Shown here: positions 6,287 through 14,667 of the stretch, piece after piece
Position numbering within the stretch: the stretch's first letter is position 1
How the letters are laid out: every line of letters starts with the position of its first letter
NCBI GenBank assembly: GCA_017945845.1
Contig: CP072828.1
Location: 434,001-498,000, forward strand
From: Carnobacteriaceae bacterium zg-C25
GTDB lineage: Bacteria; Bacillota; Bacilli; Lactobacillales; Aerococcaceae
Direction: 5' to 3'
Length of the DNA: 64,000 nucleotides
The notes under the pieces: generated by a model
Told to the model about the DNA's origin: nothing
Seen by the model: the letters and a program-made list of their open reading frames with translations, nothing else
The model's database searches: none
Made by a program: the position numbers and the translations under genes

Positions 6287-8028
6287 TGCAGTTAGTTTTA
6301 AGGTTATTACGACAACTATCTGTCGTTAAATACTACTTTTTACTTGGTATTGTGTTGCAACTTTTGAATACAAGTATGATACAAGTCTCTACCTTATTTA
6401 TTCAAGGCATGATTGATAATGTATTGACACCTATTACACAAACAGGCGAAATGAATACGCAGTTATTATGGCAACAGTTAGGTGTTTTCTTTGCGTTTGT
6501 CGGTGGCTCGTTTATTATTGGGTATTTTGCCAACGTTGTGTTACAAGATTGTGCTGCGCGTGTGGTAGAGCATTTACGTAATCAAGCGTATGATAAAATG
6601 CAACAATTACCAATTGCATATTTTGACAATATGCCAGCCGGAAAAGTATCATCAAGGATTGTTAACGATACAGAAACGTTGCGCACGCAATTTTATAATA
6701 CATTGATTACGCAATTATCATTTAGTGTTTTTGTATCACTTGTCATTTATATTGTTGTTTTTTCAATTAATGTATGGTTAGGCGTTGTGTTGTTGCTACT
6801 ATTACCAATTATGTTTTTATGGCAACACATCTATACTAAAAAAGTAGATAAAGAATTGGCGATTTATTACGAATCACAAAGTCAAATTAATACGCATGTG
6901 AATGAAACAATGAATGGTAGTACCATTTTACAGTTGTTTAAACAAGAAGACGCCATGAGTGAGGAATTTGAGCGTATTACCAGTGAAATGCTACGCGTAC
7001 AACGTCGTTTAGTGAATGTGGATGCGATATTATCTTGGAACTTGATGGACGTGTTTAAACGTATTGTTATTGCGATTATATTGGCGGTAGTCGGTTATCA
7101 AGTGTTTGGTGGAGCAGTTGGTATCTCTGCCGGTGTATTGTTTGCCATGGTCAATTATACGGACCGTCTATTTAATTCGGTTGGAATGATTGTCAGAGTG
7201 TTACCCAATATTCAACGAACACTAGCAACCGGTAAACGTTTATTTGAATTACTTGATGAACCGTCAGAAACAGATAGCCAAACACCGTTAGTTGTGACGA
7301 ACGGGAATGTCGTGTTTAATAATGTATCGTTTGGTTACACACCAAATCATAAAGTATTGAAAAATATTTCGATTGAAGCAAAAGAAGGCCAAACCATTGC
7401 GTTAGTGGGGCATACAGGCTCTGGAAAAAGTTCAATTATCAATTTATTGTTCCGTTTTTACGATCCACAAGAAGGTGAAATTTTAATTGATGGACAAAAT
7501 ATTGCGTTATACAATCGTGAGAGTGTACGTGAAAAAATGGGGATTGTGTTACAAGATCCGTATTTGTTTTCTGGAACGATTGCAAGTAACGTCGCAATGG
7601 ACGATGATATGATGACGCGTGAAGTGATTGTTGAATCATTAGAAGCCGTCGGTGCGACAATTTTATTAAATAAGTTACCGAATGGTATTGATGAGCCCGT
7701 TGTTGAAAAAGGTAATACTTTTTCAAGTGGAGAGCGACAATTGATTTCATTTGCGCGAACGTTAGCAAGTAATCCTAAAATTTTAATTTTAGATGAAGCA
7801 ACGTCACATATTGATACGCAAACCGAAGAAATTATTCAAAATGCGATGAATGTCGTTAAAAAAGGGCGTACAACATTTATTATTGCCCATCGATTGTCTA
7901 CCATTCAAAGTGCGGATATGATTTTAGTCTTGCATGAAGGTGAAATTGTCGAACGCGGTAATCATCAAGAGTTATTGGCGTTAAATGGACGTTATGCGGA
8001 AATGTACCGTATGCAAGCAAAAGTGTAA
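6286..8028 (+). CDS. ABC exporter, partner half with canonical Walker B
   Basis: 580-residue half-transporter starting at MQLVLRLLRQ; the ATG overlaps the stop of the upstream gene by one base and has its own GGAGG. The frame is open further upstream, but that would overlap the first gene by 45 bases without need. Membrane domain covers about residues 15-310. Walker A is GHTGSGKSS, Walker B LILDEATS with the catalytic Glu, H-loop IAHRLS; the signature is degenerate (SSGERQ). Hence the working ATP site would be this Walker A/B with the signature of the partner. Ends at a strong terminator. Confidence 0.94.
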   Translation: MQLVLRLLRQLSVVKYYFLLGIVLQLLNTSMIQVSTLFIQGMIDNVLTPITQTGEMNTQLLWQQLGVFFAFVGGSFIIGYFANVVLQDCAARVVEHLRNQAYDKMQQLPIAYFDNMPAGKVSSRIVNDTETLRTQFYNTLITQLSFSVFVSLVIYIVVFSINVWLGVVLLLLLPIMFLWQHIYTKKVDKELAIYYESQSQINTHVNETMNGSTILQLFKQEDAMSEEFERITSEMLRVQRRLVNVDAILSWNLMDVFKRIVIAIILAVVGYQVFGGAVGISAGVLFAMVNYTDRLFNSVGMIVRVLPNIQRTLATGKRLFELLDEPSETDSQTPLVVTNGNVVFNNVSFGYTPNHKVLKNISIEAKEGQTIALVGHTGSGKSSIINLLFRFYDPQEGEILIDGQNIALYNRESVREKMGIVLQDPYLFSGTIASNVAMDDDMMTREVIVESLEAVGATILLNKLPNGIDEPVVEKGNTFSSGERQLISFARTLASNPKILILDEATSHIDTQTEEIIQNAMNVVKKGRTTFIIAHRLSTIQSADMILVLHEGEIVERGNHQELLALNGRYAEMYRMQAKV

Positions 8029-8059
8029 CGTATAGATTAAACATAGGTAGATACGCAGT

Positions 8060-8094
8060 AGCCCGTTGGCAAAAATTGTCAACGGGCTTTTTTA
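8060..8094 (+). terminator. Terminator of the ABC exporter operon
   Basis: Stem AGCCCGTTG/CAACGGGCT (8060-8068 with 8080-8088) followed by a run of T. Confidence 0.9.
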
Positions 8095-8151
8095 TATCGT
8101 TCAGTCGTCAAAGTGTGTTCACTTCATTTTTTGGGTTGTCTGTCAAATAGG

Positions 8152-8224
8152 TTAATGTCATCATTAACGTAAATGAATACATAATGATGACATTAAGGTT
8201 GATGACTTGTGCCATCAACCTTAA
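8152..8224. repeat. Two adjoining perfect inverted repeats
   Basis: The first is a 15-bp stem, TTAATGTCATCATTA (8152-8166) with its complement at 8182-8196. The second is a 12-bp stem, TTAAGGTTGATG (8193-8204) with its complement at 8213-8224. They share the bases TTAA at 8193-8196, so full-length stems cannot form together. They sit between two convergent genes, neither stem has a T-tract, and no gene is seen here. Confidence 0.65.
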
Positions 8225-8262
8225 ATGATTGTTCATTGCATTTGACGAGTATTTTAGATTAT

Positions 8263-8294
8263 AAAAAAACAGTCTATCGTTTGATAAACTGTTT
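8263..8294 (-). terminator. Terminator of the Na/Pi symporter gene
   Basis: Imperfect stem AAACAGT.TATC (8267-8278) with GATA.ACTGTTT (8283-8294); the A-run at 8263-8269 gives the T-tail on the minus strand. Confidence 0.7.
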
Positions 8295-8306
8295 GATTAC
8301 TATAGA

Positions 8307-9941
8307 TTAAAAGGCAACAAGTGCACCCGTTTTTTCGGCAACTTCTGAAATGTTACGAGCGTGGTCAGAAATACGCTCTAAGTTCGATAATAAGTCCATA
8401 ACGAATACACCAGATTCTGGAGTTGCTAAACCTTTATTCATGCGTTTGATATGGCCATCACGTACTTGTGCTTTTAACGTGTCAATTTCACGTTCTAACT
8501 GTTTAACTTGTTCAATGTCTTTGGCGTTTCCAGAAGAAAAGGCGTCAATGGCATAGAAGAACGATTTTTTCGTTAAATCATAAACGTAATTTAATTCGCT
8601 AATAATATCGTCTGTTAATAATGTTTTATTTTCTGAAACGACTTGAGCAAATTCAGCAATATTTTCGGCATGATCACTAATGCGTTCAATATCGTGAACC
8701 GCACCAATAGCTAAATCGATTTTTGTTAAATCGGTAGCTGAAATATTTTCTTGATTAGATAATTGAATTAAATAAGCAATAATATTTTTTTCGTAAGCAT
8801 TGACTTTCTTTTCGCTACGTAACGCTTTATCAATAATGTGTGTATCGTGACTTTGTACACCTTCAATAGCGTAGTTAAGTGTTTTTTCCGCTTGTGAAGC
8901 CATAGAAACAATTTCGTACATTGCGTTATTGAACGCCATTGTTGGTGTGGCTAATAATAATGTATCTAAGTAAGATGACGGTTTCGTTTGACTTTCCACT
9001 TCATCTGGTGTTTCCGGTAATAACCAATAAGCAAGTTTGACTAATAAGTTTGCAAATGGGAATAAGACAATCACGTTAATAATGTTAAACAATGAATGAG
9101 CATTGGCAATTTGGCGAGAAACATCACCTGGATCCATGCTAGTAACCACTTGTGTTAGGATACCTGTTAAAAATAGAATAAAGTAAATGGTTCCAATAAT
9201 GTTAAATGATAAATGGATTAATGCAACGCGTTTACCACGACGTGAGGCACCTAACGAGCTTAGTAATGCTGTTGTACATGTACCGATGTTGTCTCCAAAA
9301 ATGATAAATAGTGCTGTTGAAAATGGTAAGATACCGTTAGCTGCTAAGGCGATTAAAACCCCGATAGTTGCAGATGAGCTTTGTAAGATAAGCGTCATTA
9401 CAAAACCAATCATGACACCTGTTAATGGGTTAGTGCCGTATTGTTGAATCCAATCAATAAAAGCAGAGGATTCTTTTAGCGGAGATAGCGCTTCTGTTAA
9501 AAATGACATCCCGATAAATAAAATACCAAATCCGACAAAAATATCAGCAATTTCTTTTTGAGCGGGTTTTTTAGTGAACATTTTAAATGCTAATCCAAGT
9601 CCCAATGCTAAAGGTGCAAATTGAGATAAGTTAAATGAGACTAATTGTCCTGTAATCGTTGTTCCGATATTAGCACCAAAAATAATGCCAACCGCTTGTG
9701 ATAAATTCATCAATTCTGCGTTTACAAAACTAACGACCATAACAGACGTTGCTGAGGAACTTTGAATGATCATTGTAACGAACATTCCGACCAATACAGA
9801 CATAAATCGATTGCGTGTAAGCGAACGAATAATTTCTTTTAAACGATTTCCTGCAACTTTTTGTAAACTATCAGCCATTAAATTCATTCCGTATAGGAAT
9901 AGGCCTAAGCCGCCGATGGCGCCTAATACTATGTTTAACAT
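8307..9941 (-). CDS. Na/phosphate cotransporter family protein with PhoU-like domain
   Basis: 544-residue protein of the Na/Pi (PF02690, NptA/YjbB-like) family. Two repeated membrane blocks each carry the QSSSAT signature (in MIIQSSSATS and LILQSSSATI), followed by more membrane segments to about residue 310. The C-terminal third is helical and PhoU-like, with repeated IERISDHAENI and LERISDHARNI segments. The ATG at 9941-9939 follows GGAGG on the minus strand; the frame is open 20 codons further without a ribosome site. Likely a sodium-coupled phosphate transporter or exporter; direction of transport is not clear from sequence. Confidence 0.92.
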   Translation of the reverse strand: MLNIVLGAIGGLGLFLYGMNLMADSLQKVAGNRLKEIIRSLTRNRFMSVLVGMFVTMIIQSSSATSVMVVSFVNAELMNLSQAVGIIFGANIGTTITGQLVSFNLSQFAPLALGLGLAFKMFTKKPAQKEIADIFVGFGILFIGMSFLTEALSPLKESSAFIDWIQQYGTNPLTGVMIGFVMTLILQSSSATIGVLIALAANGILPFSTALFIIFGDNIGTCTTALLSSLGASRRGKRVALIHLSFNIIGTIYFILFLTGILTQVVTSMDPGDVSRQIANAHSLFNIINVIVLFPFANLLVKLAYWLLPETPDEVESQTKPSSYLDTLLLATPTMAFNNAMYEIVSMASQAEKTLNYAIEGVQSHDTHIIDKALRSEKKVNAYEKNIIAYLIQLSNQENISATDLTKIDLAIGAVHDIERISDHAENIAEFAQVVSENKTLLTDDIISELNYVYDLTKKSFFYAIDAFSSGNAKDIEQVKQLEREIDTLKAQVRDGHIKRMNKGLATPESGVFVMDLLSNLERISDHARNISEVAEKTGALVAF

Positions 9942-9969
9942 AATATCCTCCAAATATTTTAATGAGTTC

Positions 9970-9998
9970 ATTGTACCCGAATATTTGTTAAATGAAAA
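9970..9998 (-). promoter_or_regulatory. Candidate promoter of the Na/Pi symporter gene
   Basis: On the minus strand TTTTCA (9998-9993) and TACAAT (9975-9970), spacing 17, about 30 bases before the start codon. Confidence 0.45.
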
Positions 9999-10006
9999 CA
10001 AAATAT

Positions 10007-10035
10007 TTGAGCTTTTTCAAATGAAAGCGTATTAT
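10007..10035 (+). promoter_or_regulatory. Candidate promoter of the MATE exporter gene
   Basis: TTGAGC (10007-10012) and TATTAT (10030-10035), spacing 17, 25 bases before the ATG. It is back to back with the symporter promoter. Confidence 0.45.
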
Positions 10036-10060
10036 GTCATATATAATTGGAGGAAAGTGT

Positions 10061-11416
10061 ATGTTAGAGAAGAAACGTGTGGCTAAAGATGTCATTAATA
10101 TCGCTTGGCCGGTCTTTGTAGAGTTAATGTTAGGGTCACTATTCGGTATGGTCAATATGATGATGATTGGTCGTATTGCTGACCCGCAATATTCATCTTC
10201 TGCGGTAGCGGCGATAGGGTTGTCGAATCAACCGTTGTTTTTAGCTGTTTCGTTAGTACAAGCGTTAAATGTTGGATCAACTGCTATCATTTCACGTTAT
10301 TACGGTGCCAATAAAATTCATTTAATTGAAAATGTGTTGAAACATGTCATGATTTTGAGCGTGTTATGTTTCATTATTCCATTAGCCGCTTTAGGTTTTG
10401 TTTTTGCACCAAATTTACTCGCGTCTTTAGGCGGACAAGCGTATACCGTTGAGATTGGTGTACCGTATTTTAGATTGATGATGTTAGCCTTTGTTTTTCA
10501 AGGGATTATGTTGACGATTTCGGCGGCGTTGCGTGGTGTCGGTGAGACGAAAATACCGATGCGCAATAATGTTATAGCCAATATCATTAATGTCTGCTTA
10601 AATAGCGTTTTAATATATGGTAGCTTCGGATTGCCAGCTTTAGGGTTAATTGGAACAGGTATTGCAACGGTTATCGCCAATTTTGTATCCGCAACTTTAA
10701 TGTTTGGTTATTTAATTCGCAAGAAAAGTAAAATTACCTTTTCATTTAAAGATAAATTTCATTTTGATACTAATACAATTGTGCAACTTTTTAAATTAGG
10801 TTTTCCAAGTGCAATGGAGCAGTTGCTGTTTCGTGCGGGTGCCATGTTATTTACTGTCATTGTAAGTAATTTAGGCACATCTGTTTATGCGGCACATCAA
10901 ATTGGATTGAATTTATGGACACTCTCTATAGCACCTAGTCAGGCGTTTGGTATTGCGGCTTCGACATTAACAGGGAAATATTTAGGGTCAAACCAACGCG
11001 ATTTAGCTAAAATGTACAGTACCATTATTCGGTATATGGCGCTTCTCGTGTCAATTGTTATGGCAGGTGTCTTTTACTTTTTCGGTCAATTGATCGCCAG
11101 TGGTTATTCGTCATCAATCGACGTTATCGAACAAGTCGTTATTGTTTTACCGATTTTAGCGCTTATCCAACCGTTTTTAGCGGAACAAATTGTTTTAGCT
11201 GGATCGTTGCGTGGAGCAGGCGATACCATTTGGCCAATGATTGCAACCATTATAGGTGTTTTTGTTGTGCGTACCGTATTGGCGCATATTTTCGTCAATG
11301 AGATGGGAATGGGCATTATTGGTGCGTGGTGGGCGTTACTTGCCAACCAACTCACCTCGTCCATCATTGTATGGATACGCTACCGTAGTGGTAAGTGGCA
11401 ATATGTAAAAATTTAA
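10061..11416 (+). CDS. MATE family efflux protein
   Basis: 451-residue cation-coupled exporter of the multidrug and toxin extrusion family, with twelve hydrophobic segments in two similar halves. Visible family features are the N-terminal DVINIAWPVFVELMLGSLFG, the GVGETKIPMRNNVIANIIN segment ending the first half, and the matching AGDTIWPMIATIIGVFVVR segment in the second. The start is the ATG after GGAGG with 7-base spacing; the frame is open 9 codons upstream without a ribosome site. Substrate cannot be told. Confidence 0.93.
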   Translation: MLEKKRVAKDVINIAWPVFVELMLGSLFGMVNMMMIGRIADPQYSSSAVAAIGLSNQPLFLAVSLVQALNVGSTAIISRYYGANKIHLIENVLKHVMILSVLCFIIPLAALGFVFAPNLLASLGGQAYTVEIGVPYFRLMMLAFVFQGIMLTISAALRGVGETKIPMRNNVIANIINVCLNSVLIYGSFGLPALGLIGTGIATVIANFVSATLMFGYLIRKKSKITFSFKDKFHFDTNTIVQLFKLGFPSAMEQLLFRAGAMLFTVIVSNLGTSVYAAHQIGLNLWTLSIAPSQAFGIAASTLTGKYLGSNQRDLAKMYSTIIRYMALLVSIVMAGVFYFFGQLIASGYSSSIDVIEQVVIVLPILALIQPFLAEQIVLAGSLRGAGDTIWPMIATIIGVFVVRTVLAHIFVNEMGMGIIGAWWALLANQLTSSIIVWIRYRSGKWQYVKI

Positions 11417-11477
11417 ATGAAAAATGATGAGTAATGTGTTAAGATGACAATAATAAAAGATTGATGTGAGGTAATTT

Positions 11478-11912
11478 ATGACAACAGTAGCGCACGCATT
11501 AGAAACTTTATTTGCATTAAAAAAAGTACCCGTAACTAAAAAAGAATTAGGTGATAATTTAAATGTTTATGTAATGGATTACAATTTAAATGCAGATCAC
11601 ACAACACGTTTAGAAATTGTTTTACCAAACGATTTAGATAGAACCGACGTGCAAATTACTTATCGCTATGTGACAATGTTGAATCGTTATGAAAAACGTC
11701 AAGACATGCTTGAAGCACTAAACGAAATTAATGAAAGTTCAAGTTATTACACGTTTTATTTAGCGCAAGATGGTGAAGTGTATGCGCGTGCGTTTATTCG
11801 CTCTGGAGTAGATGTACAATGTTTATACGAAAGTATTGTGCACGGTCCAGCTGTTATCGAAAATGTTTATAGTAAAATTGAAGCCGTTGCTGGAGTATTT
11901 AAAAATGCTTAA
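11478..11912 (+). CDS. Small conserved protein, possibly YbjN-like fold
   Basis: 144-residue soluble protein starting MTTVAHALETLFALKKVP. The pattern of alternating strands (LNVYVMDYNLN, LEIVLPND), a MLEALNEINE helix, then YTFYLAQDGEVYARAFI is reminiscent of YbjN/type III secretion chaperone-like folds, but that is only a shape match. TGAGGT precedes the ATG. Its last eight bases overlap the start of tsaE, so the two are translationally coupled. Function unknown. Confidence 0.75.
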   Translation: MTTVAHALETLFALKKVPVTKKELGDNLNVYVMDYNLNADHTTRLEIVLPNDLDRTDVQITYRYVTMLNRYEKRQDMLEALNEINESSSYYTFYLAQDGEVYARAFIRSGVDVQCLYESIVHGPAVIENVYSKIEAVAGVFKNA

Positions 11913-12378
11913 TTACACGGTGACGTCACAAGAAGAAACGATGCAGTTTGCAAAAGTCGTGGCTACTTGTTGCCAATCACCAATGACAATTTTGTTAGAC
12001 GGTGAATTAGGCGCGGGCAAAACAACTTTTACAAAAGGCTTGGCAATGGGCTTGGAAATTAACGCGTTAATTAAGAGTCCTACGTATACTTTTATACGTG
12101 AATATACATCTGGGACAATGCCTTTATACCACATGGACGTGTATCGACTAGAAAATAATGGTGGAGAAGGCCTCGGTTTTGAAGAATATTTTGAACGTGA
12201 TGGGGTATGTGTTGTGGAGTGGAGTCAATTTATTGAAGAGCAATTACCACAAGAGTATTTGATCATTCACATCACCCGTCAATTAGAAAATGAAAATCAT
12301 CGTCGTATTGTACTAGAACCGATAGGAAAAAAGTACGAGAATATTGTAATAGCAATTGAAAAACAACTGCAATCGTGA
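11905..12378 (+). CDS. tsaE: tRNA threonylcarbamoyladenosine synthesis ATPase TsaE
   Basis: 157-residue P-loop ATPase that works with TsaB and TsaD to make t6A37 on ANN-decoding tRNAs. Walker A is GELGAGKTTFTKG (about residue 34), followed by the family blocks SPTYTFIREY, HMDVYRLE and VVEWSQFIEEQLP. I choose the ATG at 11905, which overlaps the upstream gene by eight bases; the earlier in-frame ATG lies deep inside that gene and would add 31 residues not seen in the family. Unusually, no tsaB or rimI lies next to it. A terminator hairpin follows. Confidence 0.95.
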   Translation: MLNYTVTSQEETMQFAKVVATCCQSPMTILLDGELGAGKTTFTKGLAMGLEINALIKSPTYTFIREYTSGTMPLYHMDVYRLENNGGEGLGFEEYFERDGVCVVEWSQFIEEQLPQEYLIIHITRQLENENHRRIVLEPIGKKYENIVIAIEKQLQS

Positions 12379-12395
12379 TACACTAGCACTAGGAT

Positions 12396-12418
12396 AAGCC
12401 TTCTTTTGAAGGTTTTTT
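12396..12418 (+). terminator. Terminator or attenuator between tsaE and nusG
   Basis: Eight-pair stem AAGCCTTC/GAAGGTTT with one G-U pair (12396-12403 with 12408-12415), loop TTTT, and T-run to 12418. Only 23 bases separate it from the nusG ATG, leaving no room for a promoter in between. Confidence 0.75.
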
Positions 12419-12441
12419 GTTTAGAAGTTAGGAAGGTAATT

Positions 12442-12990
12442 ATGGAAACAGTAGAACAAGAAAAATTATGGTATGTCCTACATACGTATTCTGGATATGA
12501 AAATAAAGTAAAAGCTAACTTAGAATCACGTATTCAAAGTATGGGAATGGAAGATTACATTTTTAGAGTAGTTGTCCCTGAAGAAGAAGTGACCGAAGTT
12601 AAAAATGGTAAAGAAAAAGTTGTGATGGACAAAACATTTCCTGGTTACGTGTTGCTAGAAATGATTATGTCGGATCAAGCATGGTATGTTGTGCGTAATA
12701 CGCCGGGTGTAACTGGATTTATTGGTTCACACGGGGCGGGAAGTAAGCCGACGCCACTATTGCCAGAAGAAGTGGAATCTGTATTGCGTCGTATGGGTAT
12801 TAGTTTACGTCAACATAACGGAGACTTTAAAGTGGGCGATCACGTTGCAATTTTAGACGGTTCATTTAACGGTATGGAAGGTATTGTTGAATCGGTTGAT
12901 GCTGAAAAAGAAAAACTAAAAGTAGTTGTTGAGATGTTTGGTCGTCAAACAGTTGCAGAAGTTGACTTTAACCACGTAGATAAAGTGTAG
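12442..12990 (+). CDS. nusG: Transcription termination/antitermination factor NusG
   Basis: 182-residue NusG. The NGN domain begins LWYVLHTYSGYENKVKANLE and carries the RVVVPEEEV block, the FPGYVLLEM strand and the NTPGVTGFIG block; the C-terminal KOW domain (about residues 125-182) has VGDHVAILDGSFNGMEGIV. It binds RNA polymerase and affects pausing and termination. AGGAAGG precedes the ATG; the open frame continues 12 codons upstream into the terminator hairpin and is not used. It is not paired with secE as is common in Firmicutes. Confidence 0.97.
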   Translation: METVEQEKLWYVLHTYSGYENKVKANLESRIQSMGMEDYIFRVVVPEEEVTEVKNGKEKVVMDKTFPGYVLLEMIMSDQAWYVVRNTPGVTGFIGSHGAGSKPTPLLPEEVESVLRRMGISLRQHNGDFKVGDHVAILDGSFNGMEGIVESVDAEKEKLKVVVEMFGRQTVAEVDFNHVDKV

Positions 12991-13001
12991 AGGTAACGCC
13001 C

Positions 13002-13373
13002 ATGCCAATAGATATGCTGAAATTCGATATGGCACAAGTTCATGTCGATTTAAATGAAAGTGATGATTTAATTTTTGCTTTTGAAATTTTAGGCAAAAAA
13101 TGGAATGCTGTCATTATTGATGTTTTGTATCAAACCGATTGTCGTTTTTCTGAAATTGCCAGTGCAATTACGGGAATTAGTGATCGTGTTTTAACGGTGC
13201 GCCTACAAGAGTTGGAGCAGGAGCAAATCATCATGAAGAGCACGCATAATTTTGGCAAGGCTAAATTTACATATAAATTAACAAAAAAAGGTTTTGAACT
13301 GGCTAAAGAAGTTCAAAATATAAAAAAATGGTCATCTCGATGGCGAAAAGATAATGACGGGAACGTTAATTGA
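13002..13373 (+). CDS. HxlR-family winged-helix regulator
   Basis: 123-residue MarR/HxlR-type transcription factor. The HxlR pattern FEILGKKWNAVIIDVL, followed by RFSEIASAITGISDRVLTVRL, LEQEQII and a wing ending YKLTKKG, is clear at about residues 27-100. No cysteine is present, so the redox sensing known for some HxlR proteins is unlikely. AGAGG precedes the ATG, 11 bases after nusG. Its stop runs straight into the T-box leader of pheST. Target genes unknown. Confidence 0.88.
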   Translation: MPIDMLKFDMAQVHVDLNESDDLIFAFEILGKKWNAVIIDVLYQTDCRFSEIASAITGISDRVLTVRLQELEQEQIIMKSTHNFGKAKFTYKLTKKGFELAKEVQNIKKWSSRWRKDNDGNVN

Positions 13374-13377
13374 AAAA

Positions 13378-13579
13378 GATGGTGAACAGGGAGAATAGCC
13401 GAGACTGAAAGCTATGACAACATCTTCAATTATTTTCACTCCCCGAATCGTGTGCAGCAATGTACAACGGGTCATGCCGTTACACATGAAAAGATAGATG
13501 TGAGTCTATGAATAAAGGTGGTACCACGTTATTGACGTCCTTATAAAACAAATGCTGTTTTATAAGGACTTTTTATTTT
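13378..13579 (+). promoter_or_regulatory. T-box riboswitch controlling pheST
   Basis: tRNA-sensing leader. The T-box core with AAAGGTGGTACCACG lies at about 13514-13528, preceded by a Stem I region with GAGA-type and AG motifs. It is followed by the terminator stem 13537-13550/13556-13569 and a T-run. A TTC in the region of 13430-13436 is a fitting specifier codon for phenylalanine. Known T-box behaviour is readthrough when tRNA-Phe is uncharged. Confidence 0.9.
13537..13579 (+). terminator. T-box terminator of pheST leader
   Basis: Perfect 14-bp stem GTCCTTATAAAACA with TGTTTTATAAGGAC, loop AATGC, then a T-rich tail. Its 5' arm lies next to the T-box core, with which the antiterminator would compete. 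Confidence 0.9.
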
Positions 13580-13593
13580 GAAAGGAGATTATA

Positions 13594-14667
13594 ATGTCAC
13601 TAGAACAATTAAAGATAATTCAAAATCAAGTGCAATCACAATTAAAAACAATTTTATCCGAAACGTTGGCGATGGGAATGGAAGATGTTCAAGCGTTACG
13701 TCAAGAAATTTTAGGGAAAAAAAGTGTGCTCAATGAGGTGATGAAGCAATTAAAAAATGCAACACCTGATGAAAGAAAAGAAATTGGACAATTGGCGAAC
13801 ACGATTCGTTCAAGTGTCCAAGAGGCGTTTGATCGTATTAGTCGTGAGTTTAAAGAAGAACAACTTGCTCAAGCGTTACAAGCACAAACGATTGATGTTA
13901 CGTTACCGGGTCGTAGCGTTCAACAAGGCACACAACATTTGTTGACACGTGTGTTAGAAGAAATTGAAGATTTATTTATTTCAATGGGCTATCAAGTCGT
14001 TGAAGGGCCAGAGGTAGAAACCGATGCCTATAACTTTGGAAAAATGAATTTACCAGCAGATCATCCAGCGCGTGATATGCAAGATACGTTTTATATTACG
14101 GAACAAACATTAATGCGTACACAAACGTCTCCAGTTCAAGCGCGTACAATGGAAAAACATGATTTTTCAAAAGGGCCATTAAAAATGATTTCGCCTGGAA
14201 AAGTATACCGTCGTGACGATGATGATGCGACACATTCACATCAATTTATGCAAGTTGAAGGGTTGGTTATCGCTGAAAATATTACAATGGGTGATTTAAA
14301 AGGGACACTAGAAGTGGTAGCACGTCAAATGTTCGGTCAAGAGCGTACCATTCGTTTAAGACCAAGTTATTTCCCGTTTACAGAACCATCGGTTGAAGTG
14401 GACGTTAGTTGCTTTAAATGTGGTGGACAAGGCTGTTCTGTATGTAAACAAACCGGCTGGATTGAAGTATTAGGTGCGGGTGTGGTCCATCCAAATGTAC
14501 TTGAAATGTCAGGTGTTGATTCAACAAAATATAGTGGTTTTGCGTTCGGGTTAGGTGTAGAACGTTTTGCAATGTTGAAATATGGTGTAGATGATATTCG
14601 TCATTTTTATCAAAATGATGTTCGCTTCTTAAATCAATTTCAAACGAGAGTAGAGGAGGCAAAATAA
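13594..14667 (+). CDS. pheS: Phenylalanine--tRNA ligase alpha subunit
   Basis: 357-residue alpha subunit of the tetrameric PheRS; charges tRNA-Phe. N-terminal coiled coil (about residues 1-95), then the class II core: motif 2 region [21 protein letters not shown], the [15 protein letters not shown] block and motif 3 [14 protein letters not shown]. The segment [17 protein letters not shown] is the usual cysteine-rich insert. AAAGGAG precedes the ATG; its stop overlaps the pheT ATG by one base. Confidence 0.98.
   Translation: MSLEQLKIIQNQVQSQLKTILSETLAMGMEDVQALRQEILGKKSVLNEVMKQLKNATPDERKEIGQLANTIRSSVQEAFDRISREFKEEQLAQALQAQTIDVTLPGRSVQQGTQHLLTRVLEEIEDLFISMGYQVVEGPEVETDAYNFGKMNLPADHPARDMQDTFYITEQTLMRTQTSPVQARTMEKHDFSKGPLKMISPGKVYRRDDDDATHSHQFMQVEGLVIAENITMGDLKGTLEVVARQMFGQERTIRLRPSYFPFTEPSVEVDVSCFKCGGQGCSVCKQTGWIEVLGAGVVHPNVLEMSGVDSTKYSGFAFGLGVERFAMLKYGVDDIRHFYQNDVRFLNQFQTRVEEAK

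Noticed and set aside
8152-8224. Possible CRISPR-like repeat
   Set aside because: Two different palindromes, not repeated units with spacers.
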